Assembly: GCA_016703645.1 (NCBI GenBank)
Contig: JADJBR010000004.1
Location: forward strand, 124,001 to 188,000
Source of the DNA: Zoogloea sp.
GTDB lineage: Bacteria; Pseudomonadota; Gammaproteobacteria; Burkholderiales; Rhodocyclaceae
Length of the DNA: 64,000 bases
Reading direction: 5' to 3'
Part shown: positions 24,684 through 32,869 of the stretch, piece by piece
How positions within the stretch are numbered: the stretch's first letter is position 1
Layout of the letters: each line of letters opens with the position of its first letter
Program-made: the position numbers and the translations under genes
The notes under the pieces: generated by a model
The model's database searches: none
Told to the model about the DNA's origin: nothing
Seen by the model: the letters and a program-made list of their open reading frames with translations, nothing else

Positions 24684-24699
24684 CTGTTATTTTATACAG
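24684..24699. promoter_or_regulatory. LexA SOS box upstream of the helicase
   Basis: CTGTTATTTTATACAG, which fits CTGT-N8-ACAG exactly, 14 bp before the helicase ATG on the minus strand. It is nested in a longer dyad (GATGCTCCTT at 24672-24681 against AAGGAGCATC at 24702-24711), and the minus strand holds a TATAAAAT that could be the -10. Confidence 0.8.
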
Positions 24700-24759
24700 C
24701 CAAGGAGCATCGGTAAATCCATGGGAGCACAGGAGTGCCCCCAAGCGAGGCTAAGCCGC

Positions 24760-25962
24760 TTACCAGTGGGTTTCCCGATCGGGCGTGGCGGTGATCTTGT
24801 GGATGGTCAGATCGGCGCCTTCGTACTCTTCTTCCGGATCCAGGCGGATGCCGATGGTGGCACGCAGCAGTCCATAGACAAGATAGCCTCCAGCCAGGGC
24901 GACGACGATGCCGCCCAGGGTGCCGATGAGCTGGGCAGCCAGGCTGACGCCACCCATGCCACCCAGTGCCTTTGCACCGAAGATGCCTGCGGCAATGCCG
25001 CCCCAGGCGCCGCACAGGCCGTGCAAAGGCCACACACCGAGCACGTCATCGATCTTCCAGCGGTTCTGGGTGAGGGTGAATAGCTGGACGAAGAGGCCGC
25101 CCGCCACCAGGCCAGTGATCAGGGCGCCAATGGGGTGCATCAGGTCGGAGCCGGCACACACGGCCACCAGACCGGCGAGGGGGCCGTTGTGGATGAAGCC
25201 CGGGTCATTCTTGCCCAGCACCATGGCGGCCATGGTGCCGCCGACCATGGCCATCAGGGAGTTGAGGGCGACCAGACCGCTGACTTTGTCCAGGGTCTGG
25301 GCCGACATCACGTTGAAGCCAAACCAGCCCACGGTGAGGATCCAGGCGCCCAGGGCCAGGAAGGGGATGTTGGAGGGCGGATGGGCCGCCACGTTGCCGT
25401 CCTTGGTGTAGCGGCCGCGTCGGGCGCCCAGCAGCAGCACCGCGGGCAGGGCGATCCAGCCGCCGACGGCGTGCACCACCACCGAGCCGGCGAAGTCATG
25501 GAACTTGGCACCAAAGGTTGCTTCCAGCCAGGGCTGGAGGCCCAGGTTGTCGTTCCAGGCTATGCCTTCGAAGAAGGGATAGACAAAGCCCACCAGCAGG
25601 AAGGTGGCGATGCTCTGGGGGTGGAAGCGGGCGCGCTCGGCGATGCCGCCGGAGATGATGGCCGGGATCGCCGCGGCAAAGGTGAGCAGGAAGAAGAACT
25701 TCACCATCTCGTAGCCGCTCTTCTGGGACAGCACCTCGGCGCTGGAGAAGAAGTGGGCGCCGTAGGCGATGGTGTAGCCGATGAAGAAGTAGGCGAGGGC
25801 CGAGACGCCGAAATCCGTCAGGATCTTGACCAGTGCATTGACCTGGTTCTTCTTGCGGACGGTGCCGAGTTCGAGAAAGGCAAAGCCGGCGTGCATGGCC
25901 AGCACCATGATGGCGCCCAGCAGTACGAAGAGGACATTGCTGGCGTGATTTGTTTGCTCCAT
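24760..25962 (-). CDS. amt: Ammonium transporter Amt/AmtB
   Basis: 400 residues with about 11 membrane helices. Typical motifs: FAFLELGTVRKKN, YFFIGYTIAYGAHF, the first pore histidine in GSVVVHAVGGWIALP, FGFNVMSAQTL and the second histidine region LMHPIGALITG. The ATG at 25962 follows GGAG. There is no PII gene beside it, unlike the common glnK-amtB pair. Expression is predicted to be NtrC/sigma-54 dependent. It may also serve as the membrane anchor in DraG control, by analogy with Azospirillum. Confidence 0.95.
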   Translation of the reverse strand: MEQTNHASNVLFVLLGAIMVLAMHAGFAFLELGTVRKKNQVNALVKILTDFGVSALAYFFIGYTIAYGAHFFSSAEVLSQKSGYEMVKFFFLLTFAAAIPAIISGGIAERARFHPQSIATFLLVGFVYPFFEGIAWNDNLGLQPWLEATFGAKFHDFAGSVVVHAVGGWIALPAVLLLGARRGRYTKDGNVAAHPPSNIPFLALGAWILTVGWFGFNVMSAQTLDKVSGLVALNSLMAMVGGTMAAMVLGKNDPGFIHNGPLAGLVAVCAGSDLMHPIGALITGLVAGGLFVQLFTLTQNRWKIDDVLGVWPLHGLCGAWGGIAAGIFGAKALGGMGGVSLAAQLIGTLGGIVVALAGGYLVYGLLRATIGIRLDPEEEYEGADLTIHKITATPDRETHW

Positions 25963-25991
25963 TTTGGGCTCCGGAAACGAAGCGAGGCACC

Positions 25992-26009
25992 AAGCAGGTG
26001 CCATGCCAA
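25992..26009 (-). promoter_or_regulatory. Sigma-54 promoter of amt
   Basis: On the minus strand TTGGCATGGCACCTGCT has GG (26007-26006) and GC (25995-25994) separated by 10 bases, the -24/-12 pattern. The start point would be near 25982, about 20 nt before the amt ATG. Confidence 0.85.
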
Positions 26010-26070
26010 TCCTGCGTCGAAAAATTCTCTGTAAAAACAATACATTGCATAAAGCACGGCTGATATTTAC

Positions 26071-26085
26071 GCACCGTTATCGTGC
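26071..26085. promoter_or_regulatory. NtrC-binding site 2 upstream of amt
   Basis: GCACCGTTATCGTGC, GCAC-N7-GTGC, close to the NtrC consensus. It lies 30 bp (three helical turns) from site 1, about 75 bp upstream of the promoter. A perfect TGCATTTCGCAAATGCA palindrome overlaps its end at 26083-26099. Confidence 0.7.
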
Positions 26086-26100
26086 ATTTCGCAAATGCAA

Positions 26101-26115
26101 GCACCGACGTGGTGC
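26101..26115. promoter_or_regulatory. NtrC-binding site 1 upstream of amt
   Basis: GCACCGACGTGGTGC, a perfect GCACC-N5-GGTGC dyad matching the NtrC enhancer consensus. Confidence 0.8.
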
Positions 26116-26194
26116 GTAGCAAGGGTGTCATCTTGGATCGGTGAGCATCGTGTCTTCAGCGCCCCGCAAGGGCATGCCTGCCGCATTTGGGCAT

Positions 26195-26221
26195 GGCAGG
26201 TGACGCAATGCGTCACCTGCC
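26195..26221. promoter_or_regulatory. 27-bp perfect palindrome between amt and pilA
   Basis: The arms are GGCAGGTGACGCA and its exact complement around a central A. It lies about 95 bp upstream of the pilA sigma-54 promoter and 105 bp beyond the outer NtrC site. No T-tract. It could be an operator for pilin control or an unidentified regulator. Confidence 0.55.
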
Positions 26222-26312
26222 AAAGTTTGAGAGGCTTGTGTGCCGTGTCGATGGAGGCGATGTTTTGTTTCAGGTAATTGATAAATAAGGAGTTACATCT
26301 TTTTTCGTCAGC

Positions 26313-26329
26313 TTGGCACGGGGGTTGCA
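26313..26329 (+). promoter_or_regulatory. Sigma-54 promoter of the pilin gene
   Basis: TTGGCACGGGGGTTGCA matches the -24/-12 consensus with GG at 26315-26316 and GC at 26327-26328. Type IV pilin genes in Pseudomonas are sigma-54/PilR dependent, which fits. Leader about 70 nt. Confidence 0.9.
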
Positions 26330-26408
26330 ATACGTTTCGCATCGGATGCCGACATGCAGATCCGAAATGCTCCAAACCCAAATTCAGCCGTTCATAGGAG
26401 ATGTCATC

Positions 26409-26831
26409 ATGAAAAAGCAAGCTCAAGCCGGTTTTACCCTGATCGAACTGATGATCGTTGTGGCGATCATTGGCATTCTGGCGGCTGTCGCCGTGCCCCA
26501 GTATCAGGACTACGTGGCCAAGTCCAAGTGGAGCGCTGCACTGGCCGAGGTTTCCTCCGGTCAGAAGCTGATCGAAACCGAACTGTCCCGTAACTCCGCC
26601 CTGACCGATGCTGAAGCGATGACCGCTTCGGGTATGCAGGCCACTACCGGTAATTGCGGCCTTGCTGCGAAGAATGCCGCCGGTGACGCGACCTTCATCT
26701 GCACCATCAACAGCGGCCCGTCCGTTGTCAATGGTAAGAAAATTAGCTGGACCCGTACCGCCGCAGGTGTCTGGAGCTGCGCTTCCGATGCCGACAAGAA
26801 GTACACCAGCCCTGGCTGCCCGGGCAAGTGA
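26409..26831 (+). CDS. pilA: Type IV major pilin PilA
   Basis: 140 residues. Short leader MKKQAQAG followed by [20 protein letters not shown], the prepilin-peptidase site and N-terminal helix with Glu5. A C-terminal disulfide pair is visible (VWSCAS and PGCPGK). GGAGA precedes the ATG at 26409. It would build pili for motility or attachment. Confidence 0.95.
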   Translation: MKKQAQAGFTLIELMIVVAIIGILAAVAVPQYQDYVAKSKWSAALAEVSSGQKLIETELSRNSALTDAEAMTASGMQATTGNCGLAAKNAAGDATFICTINSGPSVVNGKKISWTRTAAGVWSCASDADKKYTSPGCPGK

Positions 26832-26880
26832 CAACTGTGATCTGACCTGGGCCTGATTTCCCCGGGTTGCAGATTCGGCC

Positions 26881-26912
26881 AAAAGCCCTGCAGAGCGATC
26901 TGCAGGGCTTTT
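26881..26912 (+). terminator. Terminator after pilA
   Basis: AAAAGCCCTGCAG-agcgat-CTGCAGGGCTTTT, a 13-bp perfect stem ending in TTTTGG and further Ts. Confidence 0.85.
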
Positions 26913-26946
26913 GGCCTTTTGTGGTTATCTTCACGACCGTGTTTTC

Positions 26947-27576
26947 ATGCCGAACATGCCCGACCCACGTCTTATTCCCTCTCCTAACGCTGACGCCAGG
27001 CCCGATGGCATCTTGCCCGAGCTCATCATCATCCACGCCATCAGCCTGCCTCCCGAGCGTTTCGGTGGGCCGGGCGTCGAGCAGCTATTCACCAACCGTC
27101 TCGATCCGGCCGGGCACCCGTACTACGCGCAGATCCACACGCTCCGGGTGTCGGCCCACTACTTCGTGCGGCGTACCGGCGAGACGCTGTGCTTCGTGCC
27201 GCCCGAGCAGCGGGCCTGGCATGCGGGGGTGTCGTCCTGGCGGGGCCGCGCGCGCTGCAACGACTTCTCCATCGGCATCGAGTTGGAGGGCTGCGATACG
27301 CTGCCCTTCGAGGCCGTGCAGTACGTGGCGCTTGCCGGCCTGCTTGCCGATTTGTGCGCAAGGTTTCCGATCACGGGCATCACCGGGCATTCCGACGTCG
27401 CACCGGGGCGCAAGACGGACCCTGGCCCCTGGTTTTCGTGGATGCGTCTACGGCGTTTGCTGACCGATGCCGGGCACGGTGAAGTGGCTTGCCAGGTGGA
27501 GCCCGAAGGGCGCGCGGGGGGCGATGAGGGTGCCCTCATGCATTGGCCTTTTCCAGTCGGAGCGCGGCCTGCGTGA
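26947..27576 (+). CDS. ampD: 1,6-anhydro-N-acetylmuramyl-L-alanine amidase AmpD
   Basis: 209 residues. Cytoplasmic zinc amidase for cell-wall recycling. Zinc ligands fit IIIHAISLP (first His), GHSDVAPGRKTDPG (His and Asp), and the PNDFS-like CNDFSIGIELEG segment is typical. The start at 26947 is chosen for length; an ATG three codons on is equally possible. The last 30 residues are beyond the usual AmpD end and look like tail drift. Confidence 0.92.
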   Translation: MPNMPDPRLIPSPNADARPDGILPELIIIHAISLPPERFGGPGVEQLFTNRLDPAGHPYYAQIHTLRVSAHYFVRRTGETLCFVPPEQRAWHAGVSSWRGRARCNDFSIGIELEGCDTLPFEAVQYVALAGLLADLCARFPITGITGHSDVAPGRKTDPGPWFSWMRLRRLLTDAGHGEVACQVEPEGRAGGDEGALMHWPFPVGARPA

Positions 27577-27709
27577 GGCCTTTCGGGGCTGCTTGGAAAG
27601 CCGCCCGGAGACTGGGTTCGCGCGTCGTGGTGCTCGGAGGTCGTGAGGGCGTGCGGCATTTGGATGATGCCATTGGAATTGGCCTGAAAGGGCTTTGGGA
27701 TCCCTGGGT

Positions 27710-27738
27710 TTGACAAAACCCAGTCGAATCAATAGAAT
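27710..27738 (+). promoter_or_regulatory. Strong sigma-70 promoter
   Basis: TTGACA at 27710-27715, 17 bases, then TAGAAT at 27733-27738. It is the clearest promoter for the downstream transglycosylase. The preceding 27577-27709 shows nothing recognisable. Confidence 0.75.
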
Positions 27739-27744
27739 GCGATC

Positions 27745-28071
27745 TGTGTGCAGTGCAGCACACATAAATTTTGTTACACGTCGGTGTCGAAGCCGTCGCA
27801 TGGCCGGGCCTCTTCCCTCCGGCTACTGACCGTCCCAAGGTCTGGTTTCGATACTATTTTTTGGCACGCTGTCTGGTTGCGTCAGCGTGTTTGGATCAAC
27901 CCCTGGCGACCTGGCTTTTGATTGCCGTCGGCCGTATTTCAGGCTGATGAGTTGAACCCGACGCTGCATTTTCAGGGCTGTCGGGCGATACAAGCGGATT
28001 CTCCGTGCTCCTGTTTTCAGGGACGGGTCTGCGTGGGCACTCACGGGCCGTGGCCACAGAAAGGAGAGCCC
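27745..28071 (+). other. Long untranslated leader before the transglycosylase gene
   Basis: About 325 nt between the predicted transcription start and the start codon, without a gene I would support. Local pairings are possible but no known riboswitch fold was identified. It may be a regulatory leader or hide a small RNA. Confidence 0.4.
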
Positions 28072-28773
28072 ATGTTCGCAACTCGTATCGCGAAGTACGC
28101 ACGTCACGCGGCTTCATTCATGCTTCATTTCGCCCACGGCGGTCTTCTCGTCGCTGGCCTGATCGTTACCCTTTTCGTGGCGTCCCGTATCGCCAATCAT
28201 GGTATCCAGGGGCTTTCCCTGGGTAGTTTCACCGAAGATCCTGCCATCACCGCGATGGTGGAAGACGTTGAGCCAGAGTTGGTTCAGGTGGCCGAAACCC
28301 CGACAGCCAAGCTGAGCCCCGACCTGCAGCGGGTCAAGATCTATATCGCCAAACGCTATCAGGTCTCGGCCGTGGCCCTTGAGCCCCTGCTGGCGTCGGC
28401 CCAGCAGACCGGGCGCAATGTGGGTGTCGATCCCTTGTTGCTGGTGGCCGTGATGGCCATCGAGTCGCGCTTCAATCCCTTCGCCGAAAGCCCGATGGGC
28501 GCCCAGGGCCTGATGCAGATCATCCCCAAGTGGCACCCGGACAAGGTGGACGTCAAGTCTGATCGGGCTGCCCTGTTTGATCCCGACACCAATATCCGTG
28601 TCGGCGCTCAAGTACTCAAGGAGTACATCCAGACCACCGGGTCGGTTGAGCGTGCCCTGCAGCAATACAATGGTTCCAGTGACCCTGCGACGCCCTATGC
28701 CAACAAGGTGATGGCCGTGAAGGCTGCACTGGCCCAGGCGGCGCGCAGTAGTGGCCGGTTTGTTGGCGCCTGA
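28072..28773 (+). CDS. Membrane-anchored lytic transglycosylase (SLT domain)
   Basis: 233 residues. One N-terminal membrane segment (GGLLVAGLIVTLFVASRIA, about residues 22-42), then a linker and an SLT domain: VAVMAIESRFNPFAESPMGAQGLMQIIP with the catalytic glutamate in AIESRFN, and a C-terminal DTNIRVGAQVLKEYI and ALQQYNGS. It cleaves peptidoglycan glycan strands. AAAGGAGA before the ATG fixes the start. Confidence 0.92.
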   Translation: MFATRIAKYARHAASFMLHFAHGGLLVAGLIVTLFVASRIANHGIQGLSLGSFTEDPAITAMVEDVEPELVQVAETPTAKLSPDLQRVKIYIAKRYQVSAVALEPLLASAQQTGRNVGVDPLLLVAVMAIESRFNPFAESPMGAQGLMQIIPKWHPDKVDVKSDRAALFDPDTNIRVGAQVLKEYIQTTGSVERALQQYNGSSDPATPYANKVMAVKAALAQAARSSGRFVGA

Positions 28774-28803
28774 CGCGCGCTACAAACCGGGGGAGACAAA
28801 AGG

Positions 28804-28827
28804 CCCGCCGTGACTGGCGGGTTTTTT
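28804..28827 (+). terminator. Terminator after the transglycosylase gene
   Basis: CCCGCC-gtgact-GGCGGG followed by TTTTTT. Confidence 0.85.
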
Positions 28828-28879
28828 GCGTGCGTGTTGCGCCCGAGCGCGGATAGGAAGTGCCGATCATGCGCTGAGC

Positions 28880-28999
28880 GCTTGTGAATGAATTTGCGGT
28901 CCGCCCCGCATTCACTCCCGCGCTGCTCACCGTACTCCTTGTATGGTTGGGCTTCCCGGCCCGAACCCGAAGCGTTTGCCAGGATCTCTTCATGGGCTC
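28880..28999 (+). repeat. Degenerate third copy of the 120-bp repeat
   Basis: Keeps GTGAATGAATTTGCGG at one end, GCTGCTCACCGTACTCCTTG in the middle and GATCTCTTCATGGG at the other end, aligning with copies at 8964-9083 and 12651-12769 in the same orientation but with many substitutions. It forms the start of an open frame that reads in phase into dedA. Confidence 0.65.
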
Positions 29000-29135
29000 C
29001 GAGCCGGTGAACGAAAATCCGATGGCGAACGCCGTCGAGCATGGGCGTCCGTGGGCTGGCCGAACGGTTGTCCGTGCCAAGCCGCACCTGCCCGGCTCCG
29101 GTATCATGGCGGTCTTGTTAACTTGTGGCGTGGCA

Positions 29136-29783
29136 ATGGAACTGCTCACTCAATTCATCGACATCATCCTGCATCTGGACGTGCATCTGGCTGCCCTGAC
29201 GGCCCAGTACGGCACCTGGATCTACGTGATCCTCTTTCTGATCATCTTCTGTGAGACCGGTCTGGTGGTGTTTCCTTTCCTTCCTGGCGACTCGCTGCTG
29301 TTCGTGGCGGGAGCCCTGGCGGCCACGGGTGGAATGGACATCTATGTACTCTGTGCCGTGCTGCTCACGGCGGCGGTGCTGGGCGACAACACCAACTACT
29401 GGATCGGCCATTCCATCGGTCCCAAGGTGTTCCGCTGGGAGAACTCCCGCCTGTTCAATCGTGCAGCCTTCGACAAGACCCACGCGTACTTCGAGTCTCA
29501 CGGTGGCAAGACGATCATCATTGCCCGATTCCTGCCCCTGCTGCGTACCTTTGCGCCCTTCGTGGCCGGCGTTGCGCGGATGACCTACAGCCGCTTCGTG
29601 GCCCTTGATTTTCTGGGGGGCTGCATCTGGATCTTTTCCCTGACCTGGCTTGGTTATGGTTTCGGCAACATGCCCGTGGTCAAGAAGAATCTGTCGGTGG
29701 TGATCCTTGGCATCATCGCGATCTCGCTGATCCCGATCTTCCTGGGCTGGCTGAAGAGCCGCCGTGCCCCTGCGGCGGGTTGA
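29136..29783 (+). CDS. DedA-family membrane protein
   Basis: 215 residues. Starts MELLTQFIDIILHLDVHL as in DedA proteins, then FCETGLVVFPFLPGDSLLF, GDNTNYWIGHSIG and ARFLPLLRTFAPFVAGVARM. Several membrane helices and a re-entrant loop fit lipid scramblase/flippase-like DedA proteins acting on undecaprenyl phosphate or phospholipid. An in-frame open stretch to 28884 runs through a repeat and is rejected; GTG/ATG at 29106 is a secondary option. Confidence 0.9.
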   Translation: MELLTQFIDIILHLDVHLAALTAQYGTWIYVILFLIIFCETGLVVFPFLPGDSLLFVAGALAATGGMDIYVLCAVLLTAAVLGDNTNYWIGHSIGPKVFRWENSRLFNRAAFDKTHAYFESHGGKTIIIARFLPLLRTFAPFVAGVARMTYSRFVALDFLGGCIWIFSLTWLGYGFGNMPVVKKNLSVVILGIIAISLIPIFLGWLKSRRAPAAG

Positions 29784-29791
29784 GGTCGAGC

Positions 29792-30436
29792 ATGAAGAAC
29801 GTCGTCATTCTCATCTCCGGTCGTGGCAGTAACATGGAGGCGATTGTCCGGGCGCAGATTCCTGGTGCCCACATCGCAGCCGTCATTTCCAATCGGCCGG
29901 ATGCCGCCGGCCTCGAATTTGCTGTCCGCCATGGCATCCAGGCCCGGGTTGTTGACCACAAGGCCTATCCGAGCCGGGATGCCTTCGATGCGGCCCTGGC
30001 CGAGCTTGTTGATACCCTATCCCCTGACCTGGTGGTGCTTGCCGGTTTCATGCGGGTGCTGACCGATGGGTTCGTCAATCGCTATGCGGGCTGCTTGCTC
30101 AACATCCATCCCAGCCTGCTGCCTTCCTTTCCGGGGCTGCACACCCATCGCCGGGCCCTGGAGGCCGGTGTGCGGGTTCACGGCACGACGGTGCATTTCG
30201 TGACGCCGACCCTCGATTGCGGTCCGGTGGTGATCCAGGCTGCGGTGCCGGTGCTGGCCGATGACGACGAGGACAGCCTTGCTGCCCGCGTACTGACCCA
30301 GGAGCATCGCATCTATCCGCAAGCCGTACGCTGGTTCGTCGAGGGCCGGCTGGCCGTCACCGAAGCGGGCCGGGTAAGGGTGACGGGGGAGTCTGCAGGG
30401 CCTGATGGCTGGACGGTACCGCCGGTAGAGGCCTGA
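29792..30436 (+). CDS. purN: Phosphoribosylglycinamide formyltransferase PurN
   Basis: 214 residues. 10-formyl-THF-dependent third step of purine synthesis. VILISGRGSNMEAIV phosphate loop, LAGFMRVL, and the catalytic HPSLLPSFPGLHTHRRAL with VRVHGTTVHFVTPTLDCGPVV. The ATG at 29792 has GAGG 9 bp upstream; the dedA stop is at 29783. Confidence 0.96.
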   Translation: MKNVVILISGRGSNMEAIVRAQIPGAHIAAVISNRPDAAGLEFAVRHGIQARVVDHKAYPSRDAFDAALAELVDTLSPDLVVLAGFMRVLTDGFVNRYAGCLLNIHPSLLPSFPGLHTHRRALEAGVRVHGTTVHFVTPTLDCGPVVIQAAVPVLADDDEDSLAARVLTQEHRIYPQAVRWFVEGRLAVTEAGRVRVTGESAGPDGWTVPPVEA

Positions 30437-30443
30437 GTTGTCG

Positions 30444-31556
30444 ATGGCTGCAGCCGAGGGATACAACCGCACGCTGATCTTTGCCATCGCGGTGTCCGCC
30501 GTGGCGCATCTGCTTGCGCTTTTCGGGCCGGCCTGGGAGGTGCCCAACGAAAAGGCAAGTGTGCTCCCGCCCCTTGATGCCCGCCTCACGCCACTGCCAA
30601 AGCCTGCTCTGAAGAGCCCGGATGACAGGCGCGTGATCTTGGGTGACGCACCTCCGCCCCGGCCCAGGCCGCGGCCCCGCAAGCCGGCGAAGCCGGCCGA
30701 ACCCGAGACTTCTTCCGCCCCGATGGCCCAGCTTGCGCCCGACGGTTCAACCCTGGGCAGTGCGGGTGAAGGCCTTGAGCAGGCCTCCCCCCCGGCGCCC
30801 GTGGTCGAGGCCGAGTCCGAAGCGGCGTCCGGTAGTGGCAAGGGTGGTACGGTAGGCATGCCGGCCAAGGGGGCCGGGCCGAGCCTGGGCGAGCTCTGGG
30901 CTGCGTCCGGCAAGATCCAGTACAACGTGATTCGGGGCGAACAGAATTTCATCATCGGCCGCACCACCCATGCGTGGACCCATGACCAGGAGCACTATTC
31001 GATGGAGACGGTCATCGAGACGTCGGGCCTGGTGGGTTTGATCAAGCCGTTCCGGATGGTGCAGCGTAGTGAGGGCCGGATCGGCCCAGGCGGACTGCAG
31101 CCCGAGAAATTCACCGTCGAAAGAGATGGCCGGATGCGTGAGCGGGCTGACTTCGACTGGTCATCTGCCAAGGTGGTGTTGGTGGCGGGTGAGCGCCGGA
31201 GGGAGTTCTCGATAGCCGAAGGTGATCAGGATGTGCTTTCGTTGATGCATCACCTGTCCCTCCAGCCTGACGGTCCGCTGAAAGCGGAGTTGCTGGTCGT
31301 GACCGGGAAAAGCGCAGTACGCTCGGTGATCGAGAACCTCGGTATCGAGGAGATCGAGGTGCCGGCCGGCCGGGTTTCGGCCTACCATCTTGGTAGTACG
31401 GGCCATCGCGGCGATCTGAAGATCGACATCTGGCTGGCTCGGGATTATGCCAATCTGCCGGTGCGCCTGAAGATCACCGACAAGAGCGGTGAGGTGCTCG
31501 ATCAGGTCGCCACGGGTGTGGACCTGGGTAAGTCGGCCGCAGCCCATCAGCAGTGA
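30444..31556 (+). CDS. DUF3108 protein with proline-rich periplasmic linker
   Basis: 370 residues. N-terminal membrane segment (TLIFAIAVSAVAHLLALFG), a TonB-like linker rich in Pro/Arg/Lys (PPPRPRPRPRKPAKPAEPE), and a C-terminal DUF3108 domain (IQYNVIRGEQNFIIG to the end). The layout suggests an inner-membrane anchored protein reaching across the periplasm. Function unknown. The ATG at 30444 lies just after purN; a TTG at 30438 is an alternative. Confidence 0.85.
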   Translation: MAAAEGYNRTLIFAIAVSAVAHLLALFGPAWEVPNEKASVLPPLDARLTPLPKPALKSPDDRRVILGDAPPPRPRPRPRKPAKPAEPETSSAPMAQLAPDGSTLGSAGEGLEQASPPAPVVEAESEAASGSGKGGTVGMPAKGAGPSLGELWAASGKIQYNVIRGEQNFIIGRTTHAWTHDQEHYSMETVIETSGLVGLIKPFRMVQRSEGRIGPGGLQPEKFTVERDGRMRERADFDWSSAKVVLVAGERRREFSIAEGDQDVLSLMHHLSLQPDGPLKAELLVVTGKSAVRSVIENLGIEEIEVPAGRVSAYHLGSTGHRGDLKIDIWLARDYANLPVRLKITDKSGEVLDQVATGVDLGKSAAAHQQ

Positions 31557-31566
31557 AGTCAGTCTG

Positions 31567-31593
31567 CCGGACGCAGCAGCGTCCGGTTTTTTT
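31567..31593 (+). terminator. Terminator between DUF3108 gene and rsmB
   Basis: CCGGACGC-agca-GCGTCCGG followed by TTTTTTT. Confidence 0.85.
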
Positions 31594-31609
31594 CTCGTAT
31601 CGGATTTCC

Positions 31610-32869
31610 ATGACCATTACTCCCGCCCAGATACAGTCCGCCAGCCAGGCTCTTCGTTCAGTGCTGCGCTTCGATTATCCGGCCGACTCTGTGCTGTCCC
31701 GTTATTTCCGTGATCTCCCCGAGCTTGGTGCCCGGGATCGGGCCTTCGTGGCCGAGGCCGTGTACGGCGTGCTCCGGCGCAAGCGTACCCTTGAGCGGCT
31801 GTGCGGCCCGGAAGCCTCCACCCGGCATCTGGTGCTGGCCTGGCTGGCACGGATCGAAGGCATCACCCTGCGGCAACTTGGCGATGGCCTGCATGGCCGT
31901 GACACGGATTTCTTCGCCGAAATCAAGGGGCGTGACGGTGGCGAGCCGACCCTGGCAGAGTCGGCCGATCTCCCCGACTGGCTGGCAGAGCGCCTGCTCG
32001 CCACCCTGAGCCCCGAGCAGGTTGTGTCCCTGGCCCAGAGCCTCAATCGGCCGGCGCCCCTGGATCTGCGGGTCAATACCCTCAAGATCGACCGGGATGC
32101 ACTCATGGCGCGCCTCAAGACCGATGGGGTCGCGTGTGCCCCGGGGCGCTACTCTCCCACTGCCGTGCGCCTCGAAGGCAAGCCGGCGCTGCAGAAGCAC
32201 CCCTTGTTCCTGGATGGAAGTTTTGAGGTTCAGGATGAGGGCAGCCAGCTACTGGGCTACCTGCTGCAGCCCAAGCGCGGCGAGATGGTTGTCGACTTCT
32301 GTGCGGGTGCCGGCGGCAAGACCCTGCTGTTGGGTGCCTTGATGCGCAACAGCGGTCGCCTGTACGCCTTCGATGTGTCGGACAAGCGTCTGTCCAAGCT
32401 TAAACCGCGCATGGCTCGCTCCGGTCTGTCCAATGTTCATCCGGTGGTCATTGCCAGTGAGAACGATCCGCGGGTCAAACGTCTGGCCGGCAAGATCGAT
32501 CGCGTGCTGGTGGATGCGCCCTGCAGTGGTCTGGGCACCCTGCGCCGCAACCCGGATCTCAAGTGGCGCCAAAGCCCCGAGGCCCTGGCTGAACTCACCG
32601 TCAAGCAGGGCGCGATCCTGGCCAGTGCGGCCCGATTGGTGAAGCCGGGCGGCCGGCTGGTGTATGCCACCTGCAGCCTGCTGCCTGAAGAGAACGAAGC
32701 CATCGTCGCCGCCTTCCTCGCCGCCAATGAGGGATTCGTGCTGCTCAATGCCCAGGATGTGCTGGCCCGACAGGGCATCACGGTTGAATGTGGTGAGCAG
32801 TTGCGTCTGACCCCGCTGGCCCACGATACCGATGGATTCTTTGCGGCCGTGCTTGAGCGCAAGGCCTGA
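31610..32869 (+). CDS. rsmB: 16S rRNA m5C methyltransferase, RsmB/NOP family
   Basis: 419 residues. N-terminal NusB-like helical domain, then a SAM methyltransferase: VVDFCAGAGGKTLLLGALM, the PCS motif with cysteine in VDAPCSGLGTLRRNPDLKW and the catalytic cysteine in YATCSLLPEENEAIV. It methylates C967 in 16S rRNA in E. coli. Stop overlaps the next ATG by one base. Confidence 0.9.
   Translation: MTITPAQIQSASQALRSVLRFDYPADSVLSRYFRDLPELGARDRAFVAEAVYGVLRRKRTLERLCGPEASTRHLVLAWLARIEGITLRQLGDGLHGRDTDFFAEIKGRDGGEPTLAESADLPDWLAERLLATLSPEQVVSLAQSLNRPAPLDLRVNTLKIDRDALMARLKTDGVACAPGRYSPTAVRLEGKPALQKHPLFLDGSFEVQDEGSQLLGYLLQPKRGEMVVDFCAGAGGKTLLLGALMRNSGRLYAFDVSDKRLSKLKPRMARSGLSNVHPVVIASENDPRVKRLAGKIDRVLVDAPCSGLGTLRRNPDLKWRQSPEALAELTVKQGAILASAARLVKPGGRLVYATCSLLPEENEAIVAAFLAANEGFVLLNAQDVLARQGITVECGEQLRLTPLAHDTDGFFAAVLERKA

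Noticed and set aside
27880-27898. TTGGCACG...GGTTGC resembling a sigma-54 promoter in the transglycosylase leader
   Set aside because: The spacing between GG and GC is 14 rather than 10 bases.
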